Both the position numbers and the translations under genes were made by a program. 64,000 nt of DNA, from NCBI GenBank assembly GCA_913054135.1, contig CAJXJK010000008.1:164095-228094 (forward strand), in the 5' to 3' direction. Below the pieces are notes generated by a model. It made no database searches. It saw only the letters and a program-made list of their open reading frames with translations, and was not told where the DNA came from. This stretch comes from an uncultured Flavobacteriales bacterium. Lineage in GTDB: Bacteria; Bacteroidota; Bacteroidia; Flavobacteriales_D; Crocinitomicaceae. This document shows, piece by piece, positions 15,971 through 27,200 of the stretch (its first letter is position 1; each line of letters opens with the position of its first letter).

Positions 15971-18238
15971 ATGACAAAGTACTTTCTTTTATTGGTTTGG
16001 ATGCTCATTTTAATCGCAGCAGAAGGACAAGAACTTAATTCAATTCATAAGGAACAATTAGATTTATATAATGCTCAAAACCAAACAACCGAATGGTATG
16101 AGCAAAATGTAAACACCAAGAAATTTTATCATGCACAAGAAAGAACTTCTTGTAATCTTGAAAAAGTGGTTTATGGATGGCACCCTTACTGGGTAGGTTC
16201 TGCCTACAATAATTATGATTGGGATTTATTAAGCCACTTATCTTTCTTCTCTTATGAGGTTGATGAAACAAATGGTGAGGCACTTTCAACTCATGGTTGG
16301 TCAACTTCAAATGCAGTAGACTCAGCTTTAGCGAACGGAACTAAGGTGACCTTATGTGTGACCTTATTCGGCGGTTCTGATTTAGCCACATTTTTACCAA
16401 ATGCAACAGCCAAGCAAACCCTTATTGATAACCTTATTCAATTGGTAAGTGATAGAGGAGCACATGGAGTAAACATTGATTTTGAAGGATTACCTTCTTC
16501 ACAAAAAACAAACTTCGCTAATTTCATGGTTGATTTATCTGACCAAATGCACACAGCAATTCCAGGTTCTGAAGTGAGTACCGTTTTATATGCCGTTGAT
16601 TGGAATGATGTGTTTGATTTTGATATCATGGCGAATGCTGTAGATCATTTCATTGTAATGGGATACGCATACTACTATCAAGGATCTGGAAACACTGGTC
16701 CATGTGATCCCCTTTATCATTATGGGTCAACTTACAACTACACATTATCAAAAACTACTACTTATTACCTTGACAGAGGATGTCCAAAAGACAAATTCGT
16801 TTTAGGATTACCTTACTATGGTTACGAATGGGAAACTACGAGTATGACTGTTCCTTCATCTACTGTTGCTAATGGTGTGGCAAGAACTTTTGCGTACGTC
16901 AAGAACAATATATCAGGAAACTATTCAGCAGGAAACTACACATGGGATGAAGATTCTTACACTGATATTTTCGCCTTTAATAATGGAGCAAACAAACAAT
17001 GCTTTGTTGCACTCGAAGATGCCTTTGAGAAAAGATTAGATTTTGTGAATCAATCAGGAATTGCAGGTATCGGAATTTGGGCTTTAGGTTATGACAATGG
17101 ATACTCAGAACTATGGGACGCATTGAATGATAAATTCACTGACTGTAAAGTTGACCCCTGCTCCGGAACAATTCATGATTTCGGAGGTCCAACTAAAAAC
17201 TACTATAATGATGAAGACTACACCTGGACTTTATCGCCAGATGGAGCAACTTCAATTGATGTTGATTTCACCATGTTTGATGTAGAATTGAATTATGACA
17301 CCTTATTCATTTATGATGGGACCTCAACTGCCGACCCTTTAATTGGATCTTATACAGGAACAAACTCACCTGGAACTTTCACGACTTCAACTGGTTCAAT
17401 TACTTTTTATTGGAAATCGGATGGTGCCACAGTTGCACCTGGCTGGCTGGCAGATTATTCTTGTAGCACAACCACTACTAACCCGCAACCTGATTTTACT
17501 CAACCAACTAACACTACTTTTTGCCAAGGAGAACTCATTCAATTCACAAACACATCAACAGCAGCCACCAATTATTATTGGGAATTTGAAAACGGAACTC
17601 CTGCGACTTCTACCGATACTGACCCTGAAATCACTTATATGAGTTCAGGAACATATGACGTAACACTTTATGCAATTGATGGCACTGACACGAATACGAC
17701 AAGCCAACAAATTTCTGTGCAAGTTGCCGCAGCACCTCTATCTAGTTTCACTTCAAACTCTCCTGTGTACATGCCTAATTCAGCCATTTATTTTTCTAAT
17801 GGTTCAGCAAACTCAAGTGTCTATCAATGGAGTTTCGGTGACGGTAATATTTCTTCAGACGCTAACCCATGGAACAATTATTCATCTGCCGGTACATACA
17901 CGGTACAGTTAATATCAGCTAATTATATTTGCCCAAATGACACGAGCAGCATGGTGGTTGAAGTGATAAATACGGTTGGGTTATTTGAGAATGAATCACA
18001 ACAATTCTTAGTTTATCCGAATCCATTTAATAATGAAATCATCATTGATGGATTATTACTTCAAGGTTCAGCAGAAGTTAAAATTTATAGTGCTGAAGGG
18101 AAGTTAGTTTATCAAAAATCTAATGTCACAATTGATTCAAACGAACTAACCAACTTAAATTTTCTATCTTCAGGGAATTACATCATTGAAATCCAACAAT
18201 CTGATTTCATTGAGAAATATAGATTAGTTAGAAATTAA
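15971..18238 (+). CDS. Secreted GH18 glycosidase with CUB, PKD and T9SS type A sorting domains
   Basis: A 755-aa secreted enzyme, probably acting on chitin, peptidoglycan or related beta-1,4-linked GlcNAc polymers. A signal peptide (residues 1-19) precedes a GH18 barrel (about 45-380) with the active-site strand GAHGVNIDFEG near 165; the Glu of NIDFE is the proton donor, and the pattern resembles the YaaH/SleL-type branch. A CUB-like domain (about 390-490), two PKD-like modules (about 500-655) and a C-terminal T9SS type A domain (VYPNPFNNEIIIDG through YRLVRN) follow. ATG 15971 is chosen over an upstream TTG because it begins the signal peptide. Its stop overlaps the next start by one base. 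Confidence 0.93.
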   Translation: MTKYFLLLVWMLILIAAEGQELNSIHKEQLDLYNAQNQTTEWYEQNVNTKKFYHAQERTSCNLEKVVYGWHPYWVGSAYNNYDWDLLSHLSFFSYEVDETNGEALSTHGWSTSNAVDSALANGTKVTLCVTLFGGSDLATFLPNATAKQTLIDNLIQLVSDRGAHGVNIDFEGLPSSQKTNFANFMVDLSDQMHTAIPGSEVSTVLYAVDWNDVFDFDIMANAVDHFIVMGYAYYYQGSGNTGPCDPLYHYGSTYNYTLSKTTTYYLDRGCPKDKFVLGLPYYGYEWETTSMTVPSSTVANGVARTFAYVKNNISGNYSAGNYTWDEDSYTDIFAFNNGANKQCFVALEDAFEKRLDFVNQSGIAGIGIWALGYDNGYSELWDALNDKFTDCKVDPCSGTIHDFGGPTKNYYNDEDYTWTLSPDGATSIDVDFTMFDVELNYDTLFIYDGTSTADPLIGSYTGTNSPGTFTTSTGSITFYWKSDGATVAPGWLADYSCSTTTTNPQPDFTQPTNTTFCQGELIQFTNTSTAATNYYWEFENGTPATSTDTDPEITYMSSGTYDVTLYAIDGTDTNTTSQQISVQVAAAPLSSFTSNSPVYMPNSAIYFSNGSANSSVYQWSFGDGNISSDANPWNNYSSAGTYTVQLISANYICPNDTSSMVVEVINTVGLFENESQQFLVYPNPFNNEIIIDGLLLQGSAEVKIYSAEGKLVYQKSNVTIDSNELTNLNFLSSGNYIIEIQQSDFIEKYRLVRN

Positions 18239-18708
18239 TGAAAATTGCACTTCCATTTCTTATCATTATTTGTCTCATTTCTTGCGAAGAACCAATGACA
18301 TTTGATAAAGACAAAGTAGAAAAAATTGTTTACCGTTTTCAAGATTCTTCTGTGCCCCCACAGTATCATAGATCATATGAAATCACCATCAGTCCAACAA
18401 AAATTAATACAGTTGTTGACTCTTATGGAGACGTTTTGGCTCAAGAAGAATTAGAGTGCAGTGCAGAAAGTTTTGCAGCTCTTATTGAGACCTGTAACAA
18501 CTCTAAATTGGCAATTTGCGAAAATGACGATCCTCCGTGCACAGGACAAACATCTGAAACTTTAGATATTTATCAAGGAGAATTGCACTACGAATCATAC
18601 TTGAATCAATGTCAAGGAAACGATTACAAATCTTCTTGTGGAGATGTAAAATCAGTAATAAAGAAAATAAAAGGGATGGTGCCGAATTTGTCCAGCCTTT
18701 GTGATTAG
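18238..18708 (+). CDS. Small putative lipoprotein
   Basis: A 156-aa protein with a lipoprotein signal, MKIALPFLIIICLISC, where Cys16 is the likely lipid-modified residue followed by EEP. The mature part has six further cysteines, suggesting disulfides in an envelope location. It matches no family I recognise. The start overlaps the stop of the GH18 gene by one base (TAATG), so it is translated from the same message and may be linked functionally to that enzyme. Its 3' end overlaps the convergent rluB stop by 4 nt within the shared TTAG. Confidence 0.75.
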   Translation: MKIALPFLIIICLISCEEPMTFDKDKVEKIVYRFQDSSVPPQYHRSYEITISPTKINTVVDSYGDVLAQEELECSAESFAALIETCNNSKLAICENDDPPCTGQTSETLDIYQGELHYESYLNQCQGNDYKSSCGDVKSVIKKIKGMVPNLSSLCD

Positions 18709-19550
18709 ACCATCTTCAAAAAAGACACTTCTTTTTCAGATAAATGCCTCCAAGTTCCTCTTGGCACATCCTTCTTAGTCAGTCCAGCGAACTTAACCCT
18801 GTCAAGTTTCACAACCTCATAACCAAGAGACTCAAACATTCTTCTGATCACTCTGTTTTTGCCAGAATGAATCTCTAATCCTACTTCACGGTTTTTTGAA
18901 TCAGGAATAAATTCAACCTTGTCAGCTTTTACATACTCACCATCATCTAACTGAACACCAGCCATCAATGCTTCAATATGCTCTTGTCTGATCGGTCTTT
19001 CGGCCTCAACATGATAAAGCTTTGCAACTTCATATCTCGGATGAGTTAACCTCTTCGCAAGGTCTCCATCATTTGTGAACAACAAAATTCCTGTAGTATT
19101 TCTATCCAATCTTCCAACAGGATAAATTCTTTCTTTACAAGCATTTGCAACCAACTGAAAAGCTGTCTTTCTCCCTTGAGGGTCAGACATTGTTGTGATA
19201 AAATTTCTTGGTTTATTCAAAAGCACATATTGCTTTTTCTCTGACTGAATGATTGATCCGTCATATTTTACCTCATCACCTGGCTTAACTTTAAAGCCCA
19301 TTTCAGTGATAATTTTACCGTTCACTTCTACAATTCCGGTTGTAATCAATACATCCGCTTCTCTTCTAGAACAGATTCCTGCATTGGCAATAAACTTGTT
19401 CAACCTCACATCTTCACTAAAACTTGGTAAAGGATCTCCCTTACGTTTTCTGAATTTATCTTGAGGTTTATTATAGTGTTTCTTCCCTTTGTTGGCAAGA
19501 CGCTTTCCGCTTCCGCTACCCTTATTATCTTTATCTCCTCTACCGGCCAT
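18705..19550 (-). CDS. rluB: 23S rRNA pseudouridine synthase, RluB/RsuA family
   Basis: A 281-aa pseudouridine synthase. The N-terminal ~45 residues are basic and Gly/Lys-rich, likely an RNA-binding extension. An S4 domain follows (VRLNKFIANAGICSRREAD, about residues 47-105), then the catalytic domain with YPVGRLDRNTTGILLFTNDG near 148; the Asp of GRLD is the nucleophile. The C-terminal part includes KNRVIRRMFESLGYEV. The S4-plus-domain order fits RluB/RluE/RsuA; RluB is most likely (U2605 of 23S rRNA in E. coli), but subfamily is not proven. It lies just downstream of kdsB on the same strand. Confidence 0.88.
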   Translation of the reverse strand: MAGRGDKDNKGSGSGKRLANKGKKHYNKPQDKFRKRKGDPLPSFSEDVRLNKFIANAGICSRREADVLITTGIVEVNGKIITEMGFKVKPGDEVKYDGSIIQSEKKQYVLLNKPRNFITTMSDPQGRKTAFQLVANACKERIYPVGRLDRNTTGILLFTNDGDLAKRLTHPRYEVAKLYHVEAERPIRQEHIEALMAGVQLDDGEYVKADKVEFIPDSKNREVGLEIHSGKNRVIRRMFESLGYEVVKLDRVKFAGLTKKDVPRGTWRHLSEKEVSFLKMV

Positions 19551-19581
19551 AATTATCTAATTTGCTGCGAAGGTATTGATT

Positions 19582-20304
19582 CTATTGGTTTAGTAAGCTT
19601 AAAACTTCTTCTAAATCTTCTGGGGTGTCAATGTTTGGCGTTTCAATAGTGGTTTCAGCAACTCTCAGCTTATAACCATTATACATCCACCTGAGCTGTT
19701 CAAGAGACTCTGATTTCTCAAGCTCACAAGATTCTAACTTGAGTAATTCTTTCAAAGTTGAAAGCCTCCAAGCATAGATACCGATATGCTTATAGTGTGC
19801 AGTATTTGAGTTGTTTTTATTGAAAGGTATTGCGTACCTACTAAAATATAAGGCGTCAGAATTGGCATCTAAAACAACCTTTACTCTGTTCGGGTTCTCA
19901 ATGCTTTCAATGTCATCAATCTTTTTTGCTAAGGTGCCTATTTTAACCTCAGAATCATCAAAAAGGGCAATCACCTTTTCAAGCTGTTGAGGTTTAATTA
20001 ATGGTTCATCACCTTGAATGTTTATCACTACATCAACGTCTGAATAATGCTTAATTACTTCTCCGCATCTTTCAGTTCCATTCGAATGATTCTCTGATGT
20101 CATCAAACTCTTTCCACCAAAACTTTTGACATGATCAAAAATTCTTTGGTCATCTGTTGCTACAACAACTTCAGAAATCATAACTGATTTTGAAGCCTGT
20201 TCATAAACCCTTTGAATCATTGATTTTCCAGCAATATCAATTAGCGGTTTACCTGGGAAACGTGTTGAACCAAATCTGGCAGGGATAATTCCAAGAACTT
20301 TCAT
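19582..20304 (-). CDS. kdsB: 3-deoxy-manno-octulosonate cytidylyltransferase
   Basis: KdsB activates Kdo with CTP to give CMP-Kdo for lipopolysaccharide core synthesis in the cytoplasm. The 240-aa product has the nucleotide-binding start IIPARFGSTRFPGKPLIDI, the VATDDQRI segment, SNGTERCGEV, the metal-binding INIQGDEPLI and YAWRLSTLKEL. Length is normal. A -7 box lies immediately upstream and leaves almost no leader. The gene is followed 31 nt later by rluB and preceded 27 nt upstream by sprF on the same strand. Confidence 0.96.
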   Translation of the reverse strand: MKVLGIIPARFGSTRFPGKPLIDIAGKSMIQRVYEQASKSVMISEVVVATDDQRIFDHVKSFGGKSLMTSENHSNGTERCGEVIKHYSDVDVVINIQGDEPLIKPQQLEKVIALFDDSEVKIGTLAKKIDDIESIENPNRVKVVLDANSDALYFSRYAIPFNKNNSNTAHYKHIGIYAWRLSTLKELLKLESCELEKSESLEQLRWMYNGYKLRVAETTIETPNIDTPEDLEEVLSLLNQ

Positions 20305-20308
20305 CTTA

Positions 20309-20316
20309 CAAAGCTA
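20309..20316 (-). promoter_or_regulatory. -7 promoter box upstream of kdsB
   Basis: On the minus strand the sequence reads TAGCTTTG, an exact TAnnTTTG box, with only 4 nt between it and the kdsB ATG. This predicts a leaderless or nearly leaderless transcript. No clear -33 TTTG is seen. Confidence 0.45.
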
Positions 20317-20331
20317 TAAATCGTGAGAGAT

Positions 20332-21282
20332 TTATTTCCATCTACTTCTTCTTGGCTTTTTACGCCAACCTTTTTTGTTGACATATTTTCTTTTTTGGAA
20401 TGCACTCTTGTACATTGACATTCCATATCCGAGTGTTAATTCATGGGTCATTCCTCCAAATCGATTTACTTTTCCAAGTCCTAAATCATATGAGTAAATA
20501 ACTTTGAAATCTTCCCAAAGAATAAGTCCTGCACTTAACACAACCGTGTTGTCAATTCTATATCCACCAGATAACCAAAAACGATTTCTCAATAAAAAAT
20601 TCATGTCAACAGAAGCTGCCAAGGGAGCCCCTTTCGTAAACTTTATCATGGCAGATGGGTAAAACTGTAATCCATATTCATCTACGATTCTGTATCCTCC
20701 AGTTACATAAAAATGCTGATAACTTAAATCTCCAAACATGGTTGATGTGGCATCAACATTATTATTATTAAAGATATAAGGTGCACCTACTCCTGCATGC
20801 CAATGCTTTGATCTGAAAAACAACCCACCACCAAAGTTTACTCCAGCTTTTTTAATTGTACCAGATAGACTTGGGTCGCCTCCATCAAAGTAAGAAAGCT
20901 CATTGTAATTGGCTGTGTTTTGATTATAGGTTGCTTTCAATCCTAAAGACATTCTAGTCTCTCTTCCTAATTTAATTGAATAACTGTAAGAACCACCAAT
21001 TTCAATATGTTTGAAAACTGTGATCTTATCGTACAAGAATTGAATGTTAAAATTGTGTGCTCTAAATCCATAATAAGCATCTCCAATGAAAGTTGAAGGC
21101 GTTCCTTCAATTCCCATCCATTGATTTCTGTATAATACAGATCCACCTATAGTGTTAGACTCCTCAACGAATGCCGGATTGAACAGCTGATGATTATGCA
21201 TGTATTGGCTATAGTTCACCCTATTCTGGCTAATCCCAGAAATACTAATTAAAACAGCAATTATGACTAAAACTCTCTTCAT
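20332..21282 (-). CDS. Type IX secretion outer-membrane protein, PorP/SprF family
   Basis: A 316-aa outer-membrane beta-barrel protein of the PorP/SprF family. The signal peptide is MKRVLVIIAVLISISGISQ. The mature start VNYSQYMHNHQLFNPAF and the later YRNQWMGIEGTPST are the family signature. Barrel-like alternating strands fill the rest, and the C-terminus is very basic (KKGWRKKPRRSRWK). SprF-type proteins are needed for secretion of partner adhesins such as SprB that carry type B (CHU_C) C-terminal domains. Exactly such an adhesin ends 4 nt upstream on the same strand, so the two form an operon and most likely a dedicated pair. Confidence 0.93.
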   Translation of the reverse strand: MKRVLVIIAVLISISGISQNRVNYSQYMHNHQLFNPAFVEESNTIGGSVLYRNQWMGIEGTPSTFIGDAYYGFRAHNFNIQFLYDKITVFKHIEIGGSYSYSIKLGRETRMSLGLKATYNQNTANYNELSYFDGGDPSLSGTIKKAGVNFGGGLFFRSKHWHAGVGAPYIFNNNNVDATSTMFGDLSYQHFYVTGGYRIVDEYGLQFYPSAMIKFTKGAPLAASVDMNFLLRNRFWLSGGYRIDNTVVLSAGLILWEDFKVIYSYDLGLGKVNRFGGMTHELTLGYGMSMYKSAFQKRKYVNKKGWRKKPRRSRWK

Positions 21283-21286
21283 CCTA

Positions 21287-24200
21287 TCATCTATTAATTA
21301 CTATAAATCCTGTGGTCTTCCCTTGATCTTTACCTAAGTCCAAGACATAATAATACGACCCTTCTGGCACGGTACTACCGTACATTACAATTCCTTTATT
21401 TGGGGTTCCATCCCACTCATTATTATAACCTGCTTTTTGATAAACAACATCTCCCCAACGGTTCATTACGGTCAATGTATTTTCAGGATATCTTTCAATG
21501 TTCAATAGGACGAAGTAATCATTCAATCCATCCCCATTCGGGCTAAATGCATTTGATGGCACTACAGCTAATGGTTGATCTAAGAAATAAGCCTCAATAT
21601 ATTCACATCCCATACTATCAGTCACAGTTATGGTATAATAACCTGAAGCTAAATCAGTGATAAATGGATCCATTTGTCCAGTATCCCAGATATAATCAAA
21701 CGGAGCTGTTCCACCATTTACAGTGACATCAATAAATCCGTCAGTTCCATTTTCTACGGATATCTGATAGCCATTAGAATATTGGGAAATGTCAGTGGTA
21801 AGCGATATAGAATCTGGCTCTATAATTGTGTAAACTTCTGTCACTGAACATCCAGCGCCATCCACAACTTGAAGGGTATAATCTCCAGCTGCAAGTCCGT
21901 TTGCCTGATTTCCTCCACCTGAAGGACTCCAGATGTATGAATAAGGGAATGTTCCACCATTTACTGTGACGAATACTGATCCATCAATTTCTCCATAACA
22001 ACTTATCGGCGTAACTTCTTCTACTATCCATAGAGAGTCTGGCTCAATCACATCAGCATCAATGGTGTCAACACAACCTTGAGAATCTGTAATTATACAT
22101 TGATAGGTTCCTTCCACTAAGCCAGCAATATCTTCAGTTACCTCTGAAGTTGACCAATCATAAACGAATGGTGGATTACCTGCACTAATGGTTAGGTCTA
22201 TCATTCCATCAACTTCACCAAAACAGCTAATATTTGTTACAGCAGCAGCTGCATCAGGTTTCACATATACGTTTATCGTGAAGGTACACGTATCTGAGTT
22301 TCCGAAATCATCAAGAGCTACAAAAGTCATTAATGTAGGCCCATCCGGGAATGTTGAGCCGCTTGGTAAACCAGTGATTCTTGTTATTGATGCAACATTA
22401 CAATTGTCAGTGGCGGTTGGTTGTGGATAAACAATGACATTATCACAAGAGAAGGTATCAGCTGGGCATAATATCTCTGGTGCAATTGTGTCTGCTAATG
22501 TAACATTGAACGAGCAGAAAGAAACGTTTCCACTTGCATCCTCTCCAAACAGAAGAACAGTTTGGGTAGAATTAAACACTGTACCTGGCGCAGGTGACTG
22601 GGTAACGAGAACAGCTTCACAATTTGCTGTGGTATTTGCCAATGCCGTATAGTCTTCTAATACTGAATAACAGGTATCATTCAAATAAGAAATTTGGTCA
22701 ACAGGACAACCTATAACAGGTGCTATAGTATCCTGAGGTATAATATTAAAGGTACACTCAGAAGTGTTTCCTGATGCATCTGTTGCAATTAACGTCATCA
22801 CCTGGTTAGCCGTAATTGAAGTTCCAATAGGAGGATTTTGTGTAATTGTCGGAGGAGCGCAATTGTCAAAGGCAGAACCTAATCCTGAATTATCAACTAT
22901 AATGTACTCGCAATTCACATCAAAGAAAACATCTAAATCAGACGGAGGACAAGTTATTGTAGGTGATATGGTATCACTCAAGAATACGTTAAAGCTACAT
23001 GTCGAAGAATTTCCTACGCCATCAACAGCTTCCATTGTTACAATGGTATTAACCCCAACATCAGTTCCGGCAGCCGGTATTTGATTAATAATAACTGTTC
23101 CGCAATTATCAAATGCAGAGAAACCACCTGTGTAGTCAGGAATCGTGAATTTACAACTTGCAGTCACAAATTCTGTAACATCTGAAGGACATGCAGTAAT
23201 AACAGGTGGTGAATCATCTACCGGAATTACATCAAAAGTACAGAATGACACATTGCCTGAAGCATCAGTTGAAGTAACTGTCACTGTTTGAGTTGTCGTA
23301 ATTGCTGATCCCGGTAATGGACTTTGAGCCAACATTGGTGCTCCACAATTATCAGACGTTATTGTAGACAAGGTATAATCAGGTAAGATAAATTGACAAT
23401 TTGCATCAAATGAAACGTTCTGATCTCCAGGGCATGTAATTGGTGGAGGTGTATCATCTATTGGGTCAACAGTGAATGAACAAGTTGCCGAATTTCCGGC
23501 TGCATCCATCACTGTGAATGTTGTTAATTGTGGAGACGTAATAACAAAGCCTGGAGCTGGGAATTGAACATAACTAACAATACCACAATTATCAGTTGGC
23601 ACTGCCAATCCTGTAAAGTCAATCATAGTATATTGACAAACCCCATCAAGTGAAACAATTTGATCAGTTGGACACGCGATTACAGGATCAATATTATCTT
23701 CAGGTATTACATTAAATGTACAAGTGTTTACGTTACCAGAAAGGTCCGTTACAATAATAGAAACAGTAGTTGTAATCGTAATTACAGTACCTGCGGCTGG
23801 TGATTGAACAATACTTGCAACCCCACAGTTATCAGCTGCACTTGCCATTCCTGTGTAGTCTAATAATATATGTTCACAATTAGTATCAAAGAATACATTC
23901 TGGTTACCAGGACAAGTTACCGTTGGGATTGTGTTATCAACCGGTATGATATCAAACGTACATGTAGAGAAATTTCCAGATCCATCTGTTGCTGTTAGAG
24001 TTATTGTTTGGATTCCAGTAATAGCAGTTCCTAAAAGTGGGAATTGAGTCACAACAACTGCTCCACAGTTATCGCCAATAGTAGCTAAGCCAGTGTAATC
24101 TTGAAGTATAAATTCACAGTTACTATCAAATGAAACGTTTTGATCTGGTGGACAAACAATCGTTGGTACTTCATTATCAATTACTGTCACATCAAATGAA

Positions 24201-27200
24201 CAAGTTGAAATATTACCTGCGGCATCAGTAACTTCATAGGTAACAGTTGTTACGCCAACAGGGAAGATTGTTCCACTTGCTTGACCAGCAATTAAGACTG
24301 TCGTTTGTCCCGGACAATTATCCGAACCAACAGGAGCAACATAGTTCACTAAAGCTCCACATATTCCAGCATCATTATTTACAGTTATATCAGCAGGACA
24401 AATAATAGCAGGAAGCTCTGAATCAGTGATAGTAACATCAAATGAACAGATAGTAATATTGCCTGAAGCATCTGTTACTTCATATGTCACTGTGGTCGTT
24501 CCAACAGGGAATAATGTTCCTGATGCCTGACCAGCAATCATAAGTGTATTTGGTAAAGGACAATTATCAGCTCCCACTGGAGTGATGTAATTCACAATTG
24601 CACCACATTGACCTAAATCATTATTTGTCACAACATCCGGAGGACAAATAATTGTAGGGAATTCTGCATCCGTAATAATTACATCAAACGAACATGTTGT
24701 CACATTTCCTGAAGCATCTGTAACTTCAAATGTATTAGTTGTTGTACCGATAGGATATAAAGAACCTGAAGGAAGACCTGCGATTTGAATAGTGATAGAA
24801 GATGGGCAATTGTCTGTGCCTACAGGTGCTACATAAGTTACAACTGCACCACAAACACCAATATCATTATTCTGATTAATGTCTCCCGGACAAACAATCA
24901 CTGGGAATTCATTGTCATTAACCGTTACATCAAATGAACATTGAACACTATTACCTGAAGCGTCAGTCACGTCAAAAGTAACTGTTGTTGTTCCAATTGG
25001 GAATAATGATCCTGAAGGCAATCCAGCCGTCAATGTAGTAACAGATAAAGGACAGTTGTCAGAACCAACAGGCGCTACAAAATTGACAATTGCACCACAT
25101 ACTCCAACATCATTTGAAACAACAATGTCAACAGGGCATGTAATTGAAGGAAGTTCATCATCTGTTACTGTAACATTGAATGAGCACTGAGAAGGATTCC
25201 CAGCCGCATCCACAACTTCGTACGTAACAACATTAACACCAACTGGGAATACAGATCCTGAAGGTAAACCAGCAATTAATGATGTTACAGGTAAAGGACA
25301 ATTGTCCACACCAGTTGGAGCAACATAAACAACTGTTGCACCACAAACTCCGACATCATTCGAAACAGTGATATCAGCAGGACAAACTATTGTAGGTAAT
25401 TCATCATCTGTTACAATTACATCAAACGAACAAGAAACAGTATTTCCGGCAGCATCAACAACTTCGTAAGTCACTGTTGTTGTTCCAACAGGAAATGAAG
25501 AACCTGAAGCCAATCCTGCAGTCATTGAAGTGACAGAACCAGGACAATTGTCAACTCCTGATGGTGTCAAATAATTTACAATGGCAGCACAAAATCCGAT
25601 ATCATTCGAAACTGTTATATCGGCAGGACAAACCAATGTCGGATTCTCTGTGTCGTTCACCGTAATGATGATTGAACATTGAGTAGCGTTACCTGATGCA
25701 TCCACTACTTCATAGGTAACGGTGGTAGCTCCCACAGGGAAGAATGAACCAGGAGGTAAACCAGCAATTAATGTTGTAGTTGGCAGTGGACAATTGTCAA
25801 TACCTACTGGCGCGGTAAAATTCACTACAGCACCACATACACCTAAATCGTTATTAACAGTGATATCCGCCGGACAAATAATTGATGGGTTCTCAGTATC
25901 GTTAACTGTTACATTAAATGAACATTGAGTGGCGTTACCTGATGCATCAACCACTTCATAAGTTACCACTGTTGTACCAACTGGGAATAATGAACCTGGA
26001 GCTAAGCCAGCTATTAATGATGTAACAGGTCCAGGGCAATTATCAGTTCCGATTGGAACAACAAAGTTTACAATCGCACCACAGAAACCAACATCATTAT
26101 TAACAACAATGTTTCCAGGACAATTAATAACAGGAGGCTCAATATCCAAGACCTCTACGTCAAATGAACATTGTGAAGTATTACCAGAACCATCTGTCAC
26201 CTCATAAGTTACTGTAGTTACGCCAACCGGGAACAATGACCCACTTGCTAATCCACCGACTAATACCGTGCTTGCTCCAATACAATTATCTACTCCGGTT
26301 GGAGGCGTATAAACAACTACCGCCCCACATAAACCTGGTATGCTGTTAGCAGTAATATCTGCAGGACACACAATTGTTGGATTTTCATTATCGGTTACGG
26401 TAACAATTTGATTACAAGTTCCAATTAAGCCAGCTGCATCAGTAACCGTCCAAGTCACGGTTGTATTTCCTAGAGGGAAAGTAGCAGGTGCATTATTGGT
26501 AACTGAAGCAACAGAACAATTATCTGAAGGAGCAGGTACCCCAAGGGCAACACCACTAGCAGTACAAAGACCTGGGTCAGCACTCACCGTTACGGTAGGA
26601 GGACAAGAAATAGTTGGATTCTCAGCATCAACCACTGTCACCGTTTGTGTACAAGTCGTTACAAGACCTGCACCATCAATAACAACCCATGTTACAGTCG
26701 TATTTCCTAATGGATAAATTGCAGGACCATTATTACTCACCGAAGCAATTGAACAGTTGTCAGAAGTTATCGGTACTCCCAACACTACTCCACTTGCAGT
26801 ACATAGACCTGCATCAGCATTAACAGTAACTGTTGGAGGACAGGTTATTGTTGGCACTTGTGTGTCTGTAACTGTAACTGTTTGAACGCAAGTTGCAATT
26901 AAACCGGCTCCATCCGTCACAGTCCAAGTCACGACCGTTACTCCTAAAGGATAGGTGACAGGTGCATTATTTGTGACAGAGGCTACTGAACAATTATCAG
27001 CTGTTGTTGGCACACCCAATGCAACACCACTAGCTGTACATAAACCTAGGTCAGCTACTACATTTACATTCACCGGGCAAGTAATTGTTGGTAATTCATT
27101 GTCTGTTACTGTTACAATCTGATTACAAGTTGAAACCAAGCCAGAACCATCTGTCACTGTCCACGTCACAGTTGTATTACCTAATGGGAAAGTAGCAGGA